This document shows, piece after piece, positions 24,511 through 32,137 of a stretch of DNA of 53,314 bases. The DNA comes from CAZMGD01 sp964565705 (GTDB lineage Bacteria; Actinomycetota; Acidimicrobiia; Acidimicrobiales; Ilumatobacteraceae): positions 1-53,314 of the forward strand of contig CAZMGD010000016.1 of assembly GCA_964565705.1 (NCBI GenBank), in the 5' to 3' direction. The notes beneath the pieces were generated by a model. It had not been told where the DNA came from, did not search any database, and saw nothing but the letters and a program-made list of their open reading frames with translations. The position numbers and the translations under genes are program-made. Numbering within the stretch: position 1 is the first letter of the stretch; the number at the start of each line of letters is the position of its first letter.

Positions 24511-25448
24511 CAGCGCACCACCCCGGGCCTGGCCTGCCCGCGCACGGCCTGCATCCGCCGCCGCCGGAGGTGGTTGACGATCGTCGGCAGCCACTGCTCG
24601 TCCGTGCCGAGCACGATGTGATCGACCCCGGTGGCCAGGAGCGTGCGGCGGATGTCGTCCTGCTTGGCAGCTGCGGCCGCGGCGAAGCGGCGCTGCACGT
24701 CGGGCGTGACGTTGACCTCGCGCTGGGCGCCGGTGGCCGGATCGGCGACCGTGATCCAGCCGACCGGTGGGATCTCGCGCTCTCGCTGGTCGATCACCTG
24801 CACGGCGAGCGCCTCGTGGTTGCCGGCGATCGCGCCGAGCGTGCGCTGCCAGCCGGTGCCGGCGAAGTCGCTGATGACAGCGACGAAGCCGCGCTGCTTG
24901 GCGAGCGCGGCGACGCGGGCGAGGGCGGCGCCCAGGTCGGTGTGGCCGAGACCCTCGACGTCGGGTGCGCTGGCGATCGCCTGCAGCACCGCGCGCACCT
25001 GGTCGCGGCCGGGGCGCGGCGGGATGAGCTTGACGTACGGGCCGGCGGCCAGCACGGCGCCGAGCCGGTTCTGGTTGCGGGCGGTCAGGAAGCCGATCGT
25101 CGCCGCCGCAGCGAGCGCGATCTGCGACTTCTGAGCGCGGGCGGTGCCGAAGCGCATCGCCGCCGACGAATCCACGACGAGCCATGCCTGGAGGTCACGG
25201 TCGGCGATCAGATCGCGGACGTGGAGGTCGTTGGTGCGGGCGGTGACCGCCCAGTCGATGCGGCGCACGTCGTCGCCGGGCTGGTACATCCGGGCCTCGC
25301 CAGGCTCGCTGCCGTGGCCGGGGGTGATGCCCTGGTGCTGGCCGTGCAGCATCCCGTCGAGCTTGCGGTTCACCGTCAGCTCCAGCGTCCGGATCAGCTC
25401 CGCCACATCGCTCGACCCCGGCCCCACCGGCCACCGGGTCTCACTCAT
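24510..25448 (-). CDS. DUF58-domain protein
   Basis: The 312-aa protein has the DUF58 signature YQPGDDVRRIDWAVTARTNDLHVRD, followed by a VWA-like fold in the C-terminal half (AWLVVDSSAAMRFGT and VAVISDFAGTGW). It is the middle component of the MoxR-DUF58-VWA set and probably partners the MoxR ATPase. ATG 25448 starts MSETRWPVGPG. A 17-bp-stem hairpin (25502-25545) and 146 nt separate it from the MoxR gene, so its level may be lower than that of MoxR or it may be transcribed independently. Confidence 0.9.
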   Translation of the reverse strand: MSETRWPVGPGSSDVAELIRTLELTVNRKLDGMLHGQHQGITPGHGSEPGEARMYQPGDDVRRIDWAVTARTNDLHVRDLIADRDLQAWLVVDSSAAMRFGTARAQKSQIALAAAATIGFLTARNQNRLGAVLAAGPYVKLIPPRPGRDQVRAVLQAIASAPDVEGLGHTDLGAALARVAALAKQRGFVAVISDFAGTGWQRTLGAIAGNHEALAVQVIDQREREIPPVGWITVADPATGAQREVNVTPDVQRRFAAAAAAKQDDIRRTLLATGVDHIVLGTDEQWLPTIVNHLRRRRMQAVRGQARPGVVR

Positions 25449-25501
25449 CGGTGCTCGCTCCGCTGCGTGGCGGGCGCCCCAAGTCCGCCTCCCCATCCGA
25501 A

Positions 25502-25545
25502 CTCGGGAGCAAATCGGGCGTCCTGGCACCCGATTTGCTCCCGAG
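25502..25545 (-). terminator. 17-bp-stem hairpin between MoxR and DUF58 genes
   Basis: CTCGGGAGCAAATCGGG at 25502-25518 pairs perfectly with 25529-25545, leaving a 10-nt loop. It lies 49 nt past the MoxR stop on the minus strand. No T-tract follows. It could terminate part of the MoxR transcripts or protect the upstream mRNA. Confidence 0.5.
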
Positions 25546-25593
25546 AACGAGAAGGGGTGGGGGAGGGGCGCTGCGCGGTGATGACCGACGCGC

Positions 25594-26643
25594 TCATCTC
25601 CGGGGGCTGACCCAGGTGGCGGGGACGATGGAGAGCAGGCGCTGGAGCACGTGTTCGATCGTGATGTCACGGGCGAGCGCGTCGTAGGTCAAGAGCAACC
25701 GGTGGCGCAGCACCTCAGGGGCGATGTCGAACGCGTCCTGCGGGGTCGCGAAGTCCCGGCCGCGCAGCAGCGCGAGCGCCTTGGCCCCGCGCACCAGGGC
25801 GAGCGTTGCACGAGGGCTCGCACCGAGTGCGATCACGCCCTCGAGGTCGTTGAGGTTCCAGCGGCTCGGGTAGCGCGTGGCCTGCACGATGTCGACCGCG
25901 TACTTCTGCACGGTGTCGTCGACGAACACGTTGTCGACGGCGTTCTGCAACATCCGCAGGCCGTCGAGGTCGATCACCTCGCTCGGCGTCGGCGCCGCCA
26001 CGGTCATCCGCTGCAGGATGGCGAGCTCCTCGTGGGCGCTCGGATGGGTCATGACCACCTTCATCATGAACCGGTCGCGTTGGGCGTCGGGCAGCTGGTA
26101 GACGCCCTCGCTCTCGATCGGGTTCTGGGTCGCGACCACGAAGAACGGCGTGGGCACGTCGTGGGTCTGGCCACCGATCGTGACGTGCTGCTCGGCCATC
26201 ACCTCGAGCAGCGCCGACTGCACCTTGGCAGGCGCGCGGTTGATCTCGTCGGCGAGGAGGAAGTTGACGAACACCGGCCCGAGCTCGACGTCGAACGTCT
26301 CGCTCGACGCCCGGAAGATGCGGGTGCCGACGATGTCGGACGGCAGGAGATCGGGGGTGAACTGGATGCGGGCGAAGGTGCCACCGACGGTGGTGGCCAG
26401 CGTCTCGGCGGCGAGCGTCTTGGCAAGACCGGGCACGCTCTCGAGCAGCACGTGACCCCTCGACAGGAGACCCACGAGCAGGCGCTCGAGCAACCGTTCC
26501 TGACCCACGATGACCTTGCGCAACTCGAAGAACACCCGCTCCAGCACGGCGCTGGTGGTCGCCAGTCCGTAGCCGGGGTTCGTGCCGCCGCTCGGGGGGA
26601 TCAGGTCCGCCGCCCCGTTGCCGGCGATCCTGCCGTGATCCAT
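25594..26643 (-). CDS. MoxR-family AAA ATPase
   Basis: The 349-aa protein has Walker A in LLESVPGLAKTL (G-x-AKT form typical of MoxR), Walker B FLLADEINRAP, sensor region VVATQNPIESEGVYQLPDAQRDRF, and a lid domain with the arginine finger region. MoxR ATPases act as chaperones with DUF58/VWA partners, which follow directly here. ATG 26643 is preceded by GAGGAGGCACGAC, a strong ribosome-binding site, and by a TACCGT box at 26669-26674 that could be its -10. It heads the minus-strand MoxR-DUF58-VWA operon. Confidence 0.95.
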   Translation of the reverse strand: MDHGRIAGNGAADLIPPSGGTNPGYGLATTSAVLERVFFELRKVIVGQERLLERLLVGLLSRGHVLLESVPGLAKTLAAETLATTVGGTFARIQFTPDLLPSDIVGTRIFRASSETFDVELGPVFVNFLLADEINRAPAKVQSALLEVMAEQHVTIGGQTHDVPTPFFVVATQNPIESEGVYQLPDAQRDRFMMKVVMTHPSAHEELAILQRMTVAAPTPSEVIDLDGLRMLQNAVDNVFVDDTVQKYAVDIVQATRYPSRWNLNDLEGVIALGASPRATLALVRGAKALALLRGRDFATPQDAFDIAPEVLRHRLLLTYDALARDITIEHVLQRLLSIVPATWVSPRR

Positions 26644-26749
26644 GTCGTGCCTCCTCTACCGAGAGGCGCACGGTACCGCCGGGGTCCGCGGGGTCGGACG
26701 TCGCCTCAGGAAACTCTCAGGATCCTCGACGCTCCTGCTCAGGGGACGG

Positions 26750-27169
26750 TTACGTCCGGGCCTTGATCGCGCTCGGGCCGAATGTGGTCTTGCACGTCCG
26801 GCACCAGAACGCCTGCTCGAGCTCGGTGTCGCACGGCGCGTGCACGAGCACGGCGGTCGGTTCGTCGCCTCCCATCCAGCGGTCGCCCCAGCGCAGGAGC
26901 GCGACCAGCATCGGCGACAGCTCCATCCCCATCGGGGTGAGCCGGTACTCGTAGCGGACCGGTCGCTCACCGTAGGGCGCCTTGGTCAGCACCCCGGCCT
27001 CGACGAGCCGCTTGAGGCGGTCGGCCAGCACCGCTCGGCCGACGCCGAGGTCGGCGCACAGGTCGTCGAAGCGGCGCACGCCCCGGAACACGTCGCGCAC
27101 CACGAGCATCGACCACTTGTCGCCGACCAGCCTGGCGACCTCGGCGATCGTGGTGGATCCGTCGGACAC
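26750..27169 (-). CDS. HxlR-family winged-helix transcriptional regulator
   Basis: The 139-aa protein has the HxlR DNA-binding domain: VARLVGDKWSMLVVRDVFRGVRRFDDL, LGVGRAVLADRLKRLVEAGVLTK, and YEYRLTPMGMEL. A C-terminal extension carries CDTE and CRTCK, that is one plus two cysteines, which might bind metal or sense redox state (inference). The GTG at 27169 is supported by TAGCGT 7 nt upstream. It is divergent from fbiC across 74 nt that contain a 25-bp imperfect inverted repeat, so it is a candidate regulator of itself and of fbiC. Confidence 0.88.
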   Translation of the reverse strand: MSDGSTTIAEVARLVGDKWSMLVVRDVFRGVRRFDDLCADLGVGRAVLADRLKRLVEAGVLTKAPYGERPVRYEYRLTPMGMELSPMLVALLRWGDRWMGGDEPTAVLVHAPCDTELEQAFWCRTCKTTFGPSAIKART

Positions 27170-27176
27170 GATCTGG

Positions 27177-27182
27177 ACGCTA
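27177..27182 (-). promoter_or_regulatory. -10 hexamer of hxlR-type gene (leaderless)
   Basis: TAGCGT on the minus strand lies 7 nt before the GTG at 27169, supporting that start codon. Confidence 0.4.
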
Positions 27183-27200
27183 CCGACCGCCGGCGGCCGA

Positions 27201-27225
27201 GTCGGGTTCGCATTCCGAACTCGAC
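27201..27225. promoter_or_regulatory. Candidate operator between HxlR regulator and fbiC
   Basis: GTCGGGTTCG (27201-27210) and CGAACTCGAC (27216-27225) form an inverted repeat with 9 of 10 pairs and a 5-nt spacer. It overlaps the -35 region of the fbiC promoter and lies upstream of the regulator's own -10. HxlR proteins bind such dyads as dimers; the assignment to this regulator is inferred from position. Confidence 0.45.
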
Positions 27226-27235
27226 TTGCTAGGGT
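27207..27235 (+). promoter_or_regulatory. fbiC promoter
   Basis: TTCGCA (27207-27212), a 17-nt spacer, and TAGGGT (27230-27235). The ATG at 27244 follows 8 nt after the -10, so the transcript is probably leaderless. Confidence 0.5.
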
Positions 27236-27243
27236 GCGGCCCC

Positions 27244-29586
27244 ATGACGCACGGGGTCACGCCGGAAACATCGCTCGGGGAGCTGCTGGCGGGGGCGTCC
27301 GCCCGCCGCACCTCAACACGGATCACGTACTCGCCGAAGGTGTTCATCCCGCTCACCCGGCTGTGCAACGACTCGTGTACCTACTGCACGTTCGTCCAGC
27401 CGCCGGCTCGCTTGGAGTCGCCGTACCTCACGCCCGAGGAGGTGTTGGCGATCGCCCGGGCCGGTGCGCGGGCGGGGTGCCACGAGGCACTGTTCACGCT
27501 CGGTGAGCGTCCCGAGGCGCGCTACGAGGTGGCTCGTCGATGGCTGAACGAGCACGGCTGGTCGTCGACGGTCGACTACCTGGCGGCGATGTGCCGGCTG
27601 GTGCTGGAGGACACCGCGCTGCTTCCGCACGCCAACGGGGGAGCGCTGACGGTTGACGAGCTGGCCCTGCTGCGGCCGGTGTCGGCGAGCCAGGGGATGA
27701 TGATCGAGTCGGTCAACCCCGACCTGGAGTGCCACCAGCACGCGCCCGACAAGGTGCCCGCGCGGCGGCTGGCGACGCTCGACGCCGCCGGCGAGTTGGC
27801 GATCCCGTTCACCACCGGGATCCTCGTCGGAATCGGTGACACGCGCGCCGACCGCGTCGCCGGATTGGACGCGATCGCCGCCAGCCATCGGCGCTTCGGC
27901 CACGTGCAAGAGGTCATCGTCCAGAACTTCCTGCCCAAGCCGGCGACAGGGATGCGCAACGCCCCAGCCTGCCCCAGCGACGACTACCTCTGGACGATCG
28001 CAGCCGCCCGCGTGATCCTGCCGGACGAGGTGCACCTCCAGGCGCCACCGAACCTCAGCGACGACTTCGGCGCGCTGCTCGACGCCGGCATCGACGACTG
28101 GGGCGGGGTGTCGCCGGTGACGGCCGACCACGTGAACCCCGAGCGGCCGTGGCCTGCGCTCGACCGACTGCGCGCGATCACCGAGGACCGCGGGTTCGAG
28201 CTCGCGCCTCGGCTCACGATCTACCCGTCGTTCGCCGCGGACCCGGACCGCTGGCTCGACCCTGCCCTGCGGTTCCCGGTGCTGGATCGCAGCGACGCCG
28301 AGTCGTTGGCGCGCGACGATCCCGGCGCGCACTTCCCCGAGCGGGTCAGCGGGACGCGCGACTCGGGCGACGGCGCGGACGTGATCCTGGTCGGCGACCG
28401 CTCGACGGCGTGGTACAGCGGGTCGCCGGCCCATCCACCCGTGCTCGTCCCAGGGATCGCCACGCCGATCCGGGGGGCGGTCGCCGAGGTCCTCGACGGT
28501 GTCCTCGCGGGGCAGGAGGCGGGCATCGACGAACTCGTCACCCTGTTCGGCGCCCGGGGTCGCGAGGTCGCGGCGGTCGCCGAGCTGGCCGACGAGCTGC
28601 GCCGGGAGACGGTCGGGGACGCGGTCACGTGGGTGCACAACCGGAACATCAACTACACGAACGTCTGCACGTTCAAGTGCCGGTTCTGCGGGTTCGCCAA
28701 GGGCAAGCTGTCGCTCAACCTCCGCGGCACGCCGTACCTGCTGACGCTCGACGACATCGCCGAGCGGGCCCGCGAGGCGTGGGATCTCGGCGCCACCGAG
28801 GTGACGCTGCAGGGCGGCATCCATCCGAGCTTCGACGGCGATTACTACATCGACGTCACCCGCGCTGTGAAGTCGGCCGTACCCGGGATGCACGTGCACG
28901 GCTTCACCGCGCTGGAGGTCACCGAGGGCGCCAAGCGGCTGGGCGAGCCGCTGGAGCAGTACCTGCTGCGGCTGAAGGACGCCGGGCTCGGCACGCTGCC
29001 GGGCACCGCCGCCGAGATCCTCGACGACGATGTGCGGGCGATCTTGTGCCCCGACAAGGTGAACACCGAGGAGTGGTTGTACGCCCATGAGACCGCGCAC
29101 GGCATCGGGCTGCGGTCCAACGTGACGATCATGTTCGGCTCGGTCGAGCAACCGGTGCACTGGGCCCGGCATCTCGTCCTGACGCGCGAGCTGCAGCGAC
29201 GCACCGGGGGGTTCACCGAGTTCGTGCCCCTTCCGTTCGTGCACATGGCGTCGCCGATCTACCTCCAGCACCGGGCCCGGCGCGGGCCGACGTTCCGCGA
29301 GACGGTGCTGATGCACGCCGTCGGCCGCATCGCCTATCGCGGCCTGATCGACAACATCCAGGCGTCGTGGGTGAAGATCGGCGTCGACGGCTGCCGCCAG
29401 CTGTTGCGGGCGGGCGTGAACGACCTCGGCGGCACCCTGATGAACGAGAACATCAGCCGCGCCGCCGGGGCCGAGCACGGTCAGGGCATGGAGCCGAGCG
29501 ACTTCGCGGCCGTCGTCGCCCCGCTCGGCCGCCGCCTCGCCCAGCGCAGCACCACCTACACCGAGCCCGCCCCCGCCCTCCGCTGA
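27244..29586 (+). CDS. fbiC: 7,8-didemethyl-8-hydroxy-5-deazariboflavin (FO) synthase, CofG-CofH fusion
   Basis: The 780-aa protein holds two radical-SAM domains. The N-terminal CofG half has Cys41, Cys45 and Cys48 (CNDSCTYC) and YSPKVFIPLTRLCND; the C-terminal CofH half has Cys475, Cys479 and Cys482 (CTFKCRFC), NINYTNVCTFKC and TEVTLQGGIHP. Both CX3CX2C motifs bind 4Fe-4S clusters. Together they build the FO chromophore of cofactor F420 from a pyrimidine intermediate and tyrosine. The fused form is characteristic of actinobacteria. The ATG at 27244 is preferred over an in-frame start at 27226 because of the -10 spacing. It makes F420 for enzymes such as the LLM protein at 18777. Confidence 0.96.
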   Translation: MTHGVTPETSLGELLAGASARRTSTRITYSPKVFIPLTRLCNDSCTYCTFVQPPARLESPYLTPEEVLAIARAGARAGCHEALFTLGERPEARYEVARRWLNEHGWSSTVDYLAAMCRLVLEDTALLPHANGGALTVDELALLRPVSASQGMMIESVNPDLECHQHAPDKVPARRLATLDAAGELAIPFTTGILVGIGDTRADRVAGLDAIAASHRRFGHVQEVIVQNFLPKPATGMRNAPACPSDDYLWTIAAARVILPDEVHLQAPPNLSDDFGALLDAGIDDWGGVSPVTADHVNPERPWPALDRLRAITEDRGFELAPRLTIYPSFAADPDRWLDPALRFPVLDRSDAESLARDDPGAHFPERVSGTRDSGDGADVILVGDRSTAWYSGSPAHPPVLVPGIATPIRGAVAEVLDGVLAGQEAGIDELVTLFGARGREVAAVAELADELRRETVGDAVTWVHNRNINYTNVCTFKCRFCGFAKGKLSLNLRGTPYLLTLDDIAERAREAWDLGATEVTLQGGIHPSFDGDYYIDVTRAVKSAVPGMHVHGFTALEVTEGAKRLGEPLEQYLLRLKDAGLGTLPGTAAEILDDDVRAILCPDKVNTEEWLYAHETAHGIGLRSNVTIMFGSVEQPVHWARHLVLTRELQRRTGGFTEFVPLPFVHMASPIYLQHRARRGPTFRETVLMHAVGRIAYRGLIDNIQASWVKIGVDGCRQLLRAGVNDLGGTLMNENISRAAGAEHGQGMEPSDFAAVVAPLGRRLAQRSTTYTEPAPALR

Positions 29587-29592
29587 CCCGCT

Positions 29593-29680
29593 GGGGCGCG
29601 CAACGCGCACCCTGACCTGGCGCAGCGCGCCCTGAAGTTGGATGGGCGCGGAACGCGTGCTCTGGCGTGCGCAACGCGCC
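29593..29680. repeat. Four degenerate short palindromes between fbiC and the M20 gene
   Basis: Four units of the form GGGCGCG-caa-CGCGCCC occur at 29593-29611, 29619-29632, 29644-29660 and 29664-29680, each able to form a small hairpin. They fill the gap between two convergent stop codons and may serve as a bidirectional terminator. Confidence 0.5.
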
Positions 29681-29683
29681 CGT

Positions 29684-31096
29684 TCACCTGGTGGCGTGGG
29701 CGGCCAGGAGGTGGGTGATCACGGCGGTGACCTTCTTCGCCGTCGGGAGGTGGAGGTACTCGTTGGGGCCGTGGGCGTTGCTGCCGGGACCGAGGGCGCC
29801 GGTGACGACGAACTGGGCGTCGGGGAACTGCTCGCCGAGCATGCCCATGAACGGGATCGTGCCACCCTCGCCGAACGCGCGCGCCGGCTGGTCGAAGGTG
29901 GCGACGGACGCCTGCTCCAGCGCTGCGGCGAGCCACGGCGCGAACGGGGGAGCGTTCCACCCACGCCCGCTGCCGCCCGGCGTGTAGGTGACCGCCGAGC
30001 CGTATGGCGGGTCGGCCTCCAGCGCCGCCTTGACCGCAGCCGAGCACGCCTCGGGCGAAGCACCCGGCGGGATCCGGAAGCTCAGCCGCAGCGCGGTGTA
30101 CGGGCGCAGCACGTTGCCGGCGCGCGCGGACGGGGGCCAGCCATCGGCGCCGGTCACCGACAGCGTCGGGTGCCAGGTGCGCGCCAGCAGCTGTTCGGCA
30201 GGGTCGTGCACGACGGGCCCGGCGCCGTCCACGAACGGGAAGTGCTCGGCGACGGGTTCGGGCATCTGGGCAGCGGTCGTGGCGGCCTGCTCGATCCGGT
30301 CGGACGGGATGTCGACGTGCATCTCGCTCACGAGCACGCGTCCGGTGTCGACGTCCTCGATGCGGCTCAGCAGCTGGCGGGCGATGCGGAAGCTCGACGC
30401 CACGACGCCGCTCGCCTCGCCGGAGTGCACACCCTCGGTGAGGACGTCGACCCGGAGCACGCCGTCCACCAGCCCCCGCAGCGACGTCGTGACCCACAGC
30501 CGGTCGTAGTCGATGCACGCCGAGTCGAGGCAGACCACCAGGGTCGGGCTGCCGAGCCGGTCGCCGAGCGCCTCGAGGTGGAACGGGAGGTCGGGGCTCC
30601 CGCTCTCCTCGCTGGCCTCGATCAGGACGACGCAGCGGGCGTGGGGCAGACCGTGGCGCTGGGCGAGCTCGATCGCGAGCATCGACGCGAACGCGCTGTA
30701 CCCGTCGTCGGCTCCGCCCCGTCCGTACAGCCGGTCGCCCTCGATCACCGGGGTCCAGGGCCCGAGGCCCTCGCGCCACCCCTCCATCTCGGGCTGCTTG
30801 TCGAGGTGGCCGTAGAGCAGGACCGTGTCCGCGCATGCTGGATCGGTCGGCGCCACCTCCATCACGATCAGTGGAGTGCGGCCGGGGATGTCGTGCACCT
30901 CGACGCTCAATCCCTCGATCGGGCGGGCCGCGCACCACGAACGGATCAGCTCCACCGCACGATCCATGTGGCCGTGCGCCGACCATTCGGCATCGTAGGC
31001 CTCGGACACGTTCGGGATCGCGACGTACTCCTGCAGCGTCGGGAGGATGTCGCGCTCCCAGCTCTCGATCGCGTCGTGCAGGATTGGATCGCTCAT
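29684..31096 (-). CDS. M20-family metallopeptidase (dipeptidase-like)
   Basis: The 470-aa protein has the M20 zinc-site motifs in order: LLYGHLDKQPE (first His and catalytic Asp), GRGGADDGYSAF (bridging Asp), IEASEESGSPD (catalytic Glu followed by ligand Glu), a LDS ligand in VVCLDSACIDY, and the C-terminal His in SNAHGPNEY. A dimerisation domain (GLVDGVLRVDVLTEGVHSGEASG) sits in the middle. The length and the substrate-binding region fit carnosinase/cytosolic dipeptidase-like M20 enzymes. ATG 31096 overlaps the stop of the nitronate monooxygenase gene (ATGA). Confidence 0.93.
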   Translation of the reverse strand: MSDPILHDAIESWERDILPTLQEYVAIPNVSEAYDAEWSAHGHMDRAVELIRSWCAARPIEGLSVEVHDIPGRTPLIVMEVAPTDPACADTVLLYGHLDKQPEMEGWREGLGPWTPVIEGDRLYGRGGADDGYSAFASMLAIELAQRHGLPHARCVVLIEASEESGSPDLPFHLEALGDRLGSPTLVVCLDSACIDYDRLWVTTSLRGLVDGVLRVDVLTEGVHSGEASGVVASSFRIARQLLSRIEDVDTGRVLVSEMHVDIPSDRIEQAATTAAQMPEPVAEHFPFVDGAGPVVHDPAEQLLARTWHPTLSVTGADGWPPSARAGNVLRPYTALRLSFRIPPGASPEACSAAVKAALEADPPYGSAVTYTPGGSGRGWNAPPFAPWLAAALEQASVATFDQPARAFGEGGTIPFMGMLGEQFPDAQFVVTGALGPGSNAHGPNEYLHLPTAKKVTAVITHLLAAHATR

Positions 31097-32055
31097 CGGG
31101 TGCTCCCCAGCCGGTCGAGGATCGCCTCGGCGTCGCTGACCATTCTCAGCAGGATCTCGCCGGCAGGTTCGAGGTCGGTGATCGCGCCGACGCTCTGGCC
31201 GGCGGGGAAGAACTCCCGCGCCGGATCCACCGCCGTGTCGTCGGGCCAGCCGAGGTGGTACACGCCGGCCTTGACCGACGCGCTCACTTGCGCAGGGAAG
31301 CGCTGGATCTCGCCGGGGTGGGCCTCGTGGTGGTCGGTCCACGTGTTGCGCACCACCCGGCAGGTCTTGCCGGTGTACGCGCGGCTGACGATCGTGCCGT
31401 CCTCGGCCGTGGCGAGCAGCGTGTCCTTGTAGCCGGGCACGGCCTTGGCCTCCGGCGTGGCGATGAACCGAGTACCCACCCACACGCCGTCGGCCCCGAG
31501 GGCCAGGGCGGCGGCGAGACCGCGACCGTCGAACAGCCCGCCGGCGGCGACGACCGGCACCCGGGCACCGACCGCATCGACCACCTGGGGCACGAGCGCC
31601 ATCGTGCCGATCGTGCCGGTGTGCCCGCCGGCCTCGGTGCCCTGGGCGACGACGAAGTCGCAGCCGCTCGCCACCGCGCCGAGGGCATGGCGCACCTTGC
31701 CGCACATCGACCCGACGAGGACTCCCGCGCGATGCAGCAGATCGATCGCCTCGCGGGGCACCCCGAGCCCAGCGACGAAGATCCGGGCGCCGCCGTCGAT
31801 GACGGTCTGGATGCCGTGCTCCACCTGATCCGGGAGTGCGGTGAGGAGGTCGACGCCGAAGGGTCGGTCGGTCAGCTCCTTCAGTGCGCCGATCTCCTGC
31901 TCGAGCTCGCCGGCGCGCATGCTGGATGCCCCGAACGTGCCGATCCCACCGGCCTCACTGACGGCAGCGACCAGCCGGTGGTACGACACGCCTCCCATCC
32001 CGGCGAGCATCACCGGGTGCTCGATACCCAGCAGTTCCGTCAACCGAGTCCGCAT
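31093..32055 (-). CDS. Nitronate monooxygenase family flavoprotein
   Basis: The 320-aa TIM-barrel protein has the family motifs HPVMLAGMGGVSYHRLVAAVSEAGGIG at the N-terminus, VAQGTEAGGHTG (FMN phosphate and active-site His), VPVVAAGGLFDGRGLAAALALGADGVWVGTRF. These match 2-nitropropane dioxygenase/nitronate monooxygenase-like FMN enzymes, many of which act on other substrates or as enoyl-reductase-like proteins (FabK). A TAGGTT box lies 6 nt upstream of the ATG. It is followed by the coupled M20 peptidase. Confidence 0.9.
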   Translation of the reverse strand: MRTRLTELLGIEHPVMLAGMGGVSYHRLVAAVSEAGGIGTFGASSMRAGELEQEIGALKELTDRPFGVDLLTALPDQVEHGIQTVIDGGARIFVAGLGVPREAIDLLHRAGVLVGSMCGKVRHALGAVASGCDFVVAQGTEAGGHTGTIGTMALVPQVVDAVGARVPVVAAGGLFDGRGLAAALALGADGVWVGTRFIATPEAKAVPGYKDTLLATAEDGTIVSRAYTGKTCRVVRNTWTDHHEAHPGEIQRFPAQVSASVKAGVYHLGWPDDTAVDPAREFFPAGQSVGAITDLEPAGEILLRMVSDAEAILDRLGSTR

Positions 32056-32061
32056 CTGCCG

Positions 32062-32067
32062 AACCTA
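32062..32067 (-). promoter_or_regulatory. -10 hexamer of nitronate monooxygenase-M20 operon (leaderless)
   Basis: TAGGTT on the minus strand lies 6 nt before the ATG at 32055. The region just upstream of it is occupied by a GCTCGCTGCGCTCGC repeat. Confidence 0.4.
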
Positions 32068-32069
32068 GT

Positions 32070-32108
32070 GCTCGCTGCGCTCGCTGGCGGCGCCTGGGCC
32101 CGCCGCGG
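32070..32108. repeat. Short copy of the GCTCGCTGCGCTCGC repeat
   Basis: GCTCGCTGCGCTCGC at 32070-32084 is followed by GGCGCCTGGGCCCGCC, the same block order as in the longer copies. It lies between the FAD reductase stop and the nitronate monooxygenase promoter. Confidence 0.6.
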
Positions 32109-32137
32109 GCCCCGGTGAGCTCACTCGGCCACGTCGA

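Noticed and set aside
27313..29610. 765-codon minus-strand frame opposite fbiC
   Set aside because: An antisense shadow of a gene with two radical-SAM motifs.
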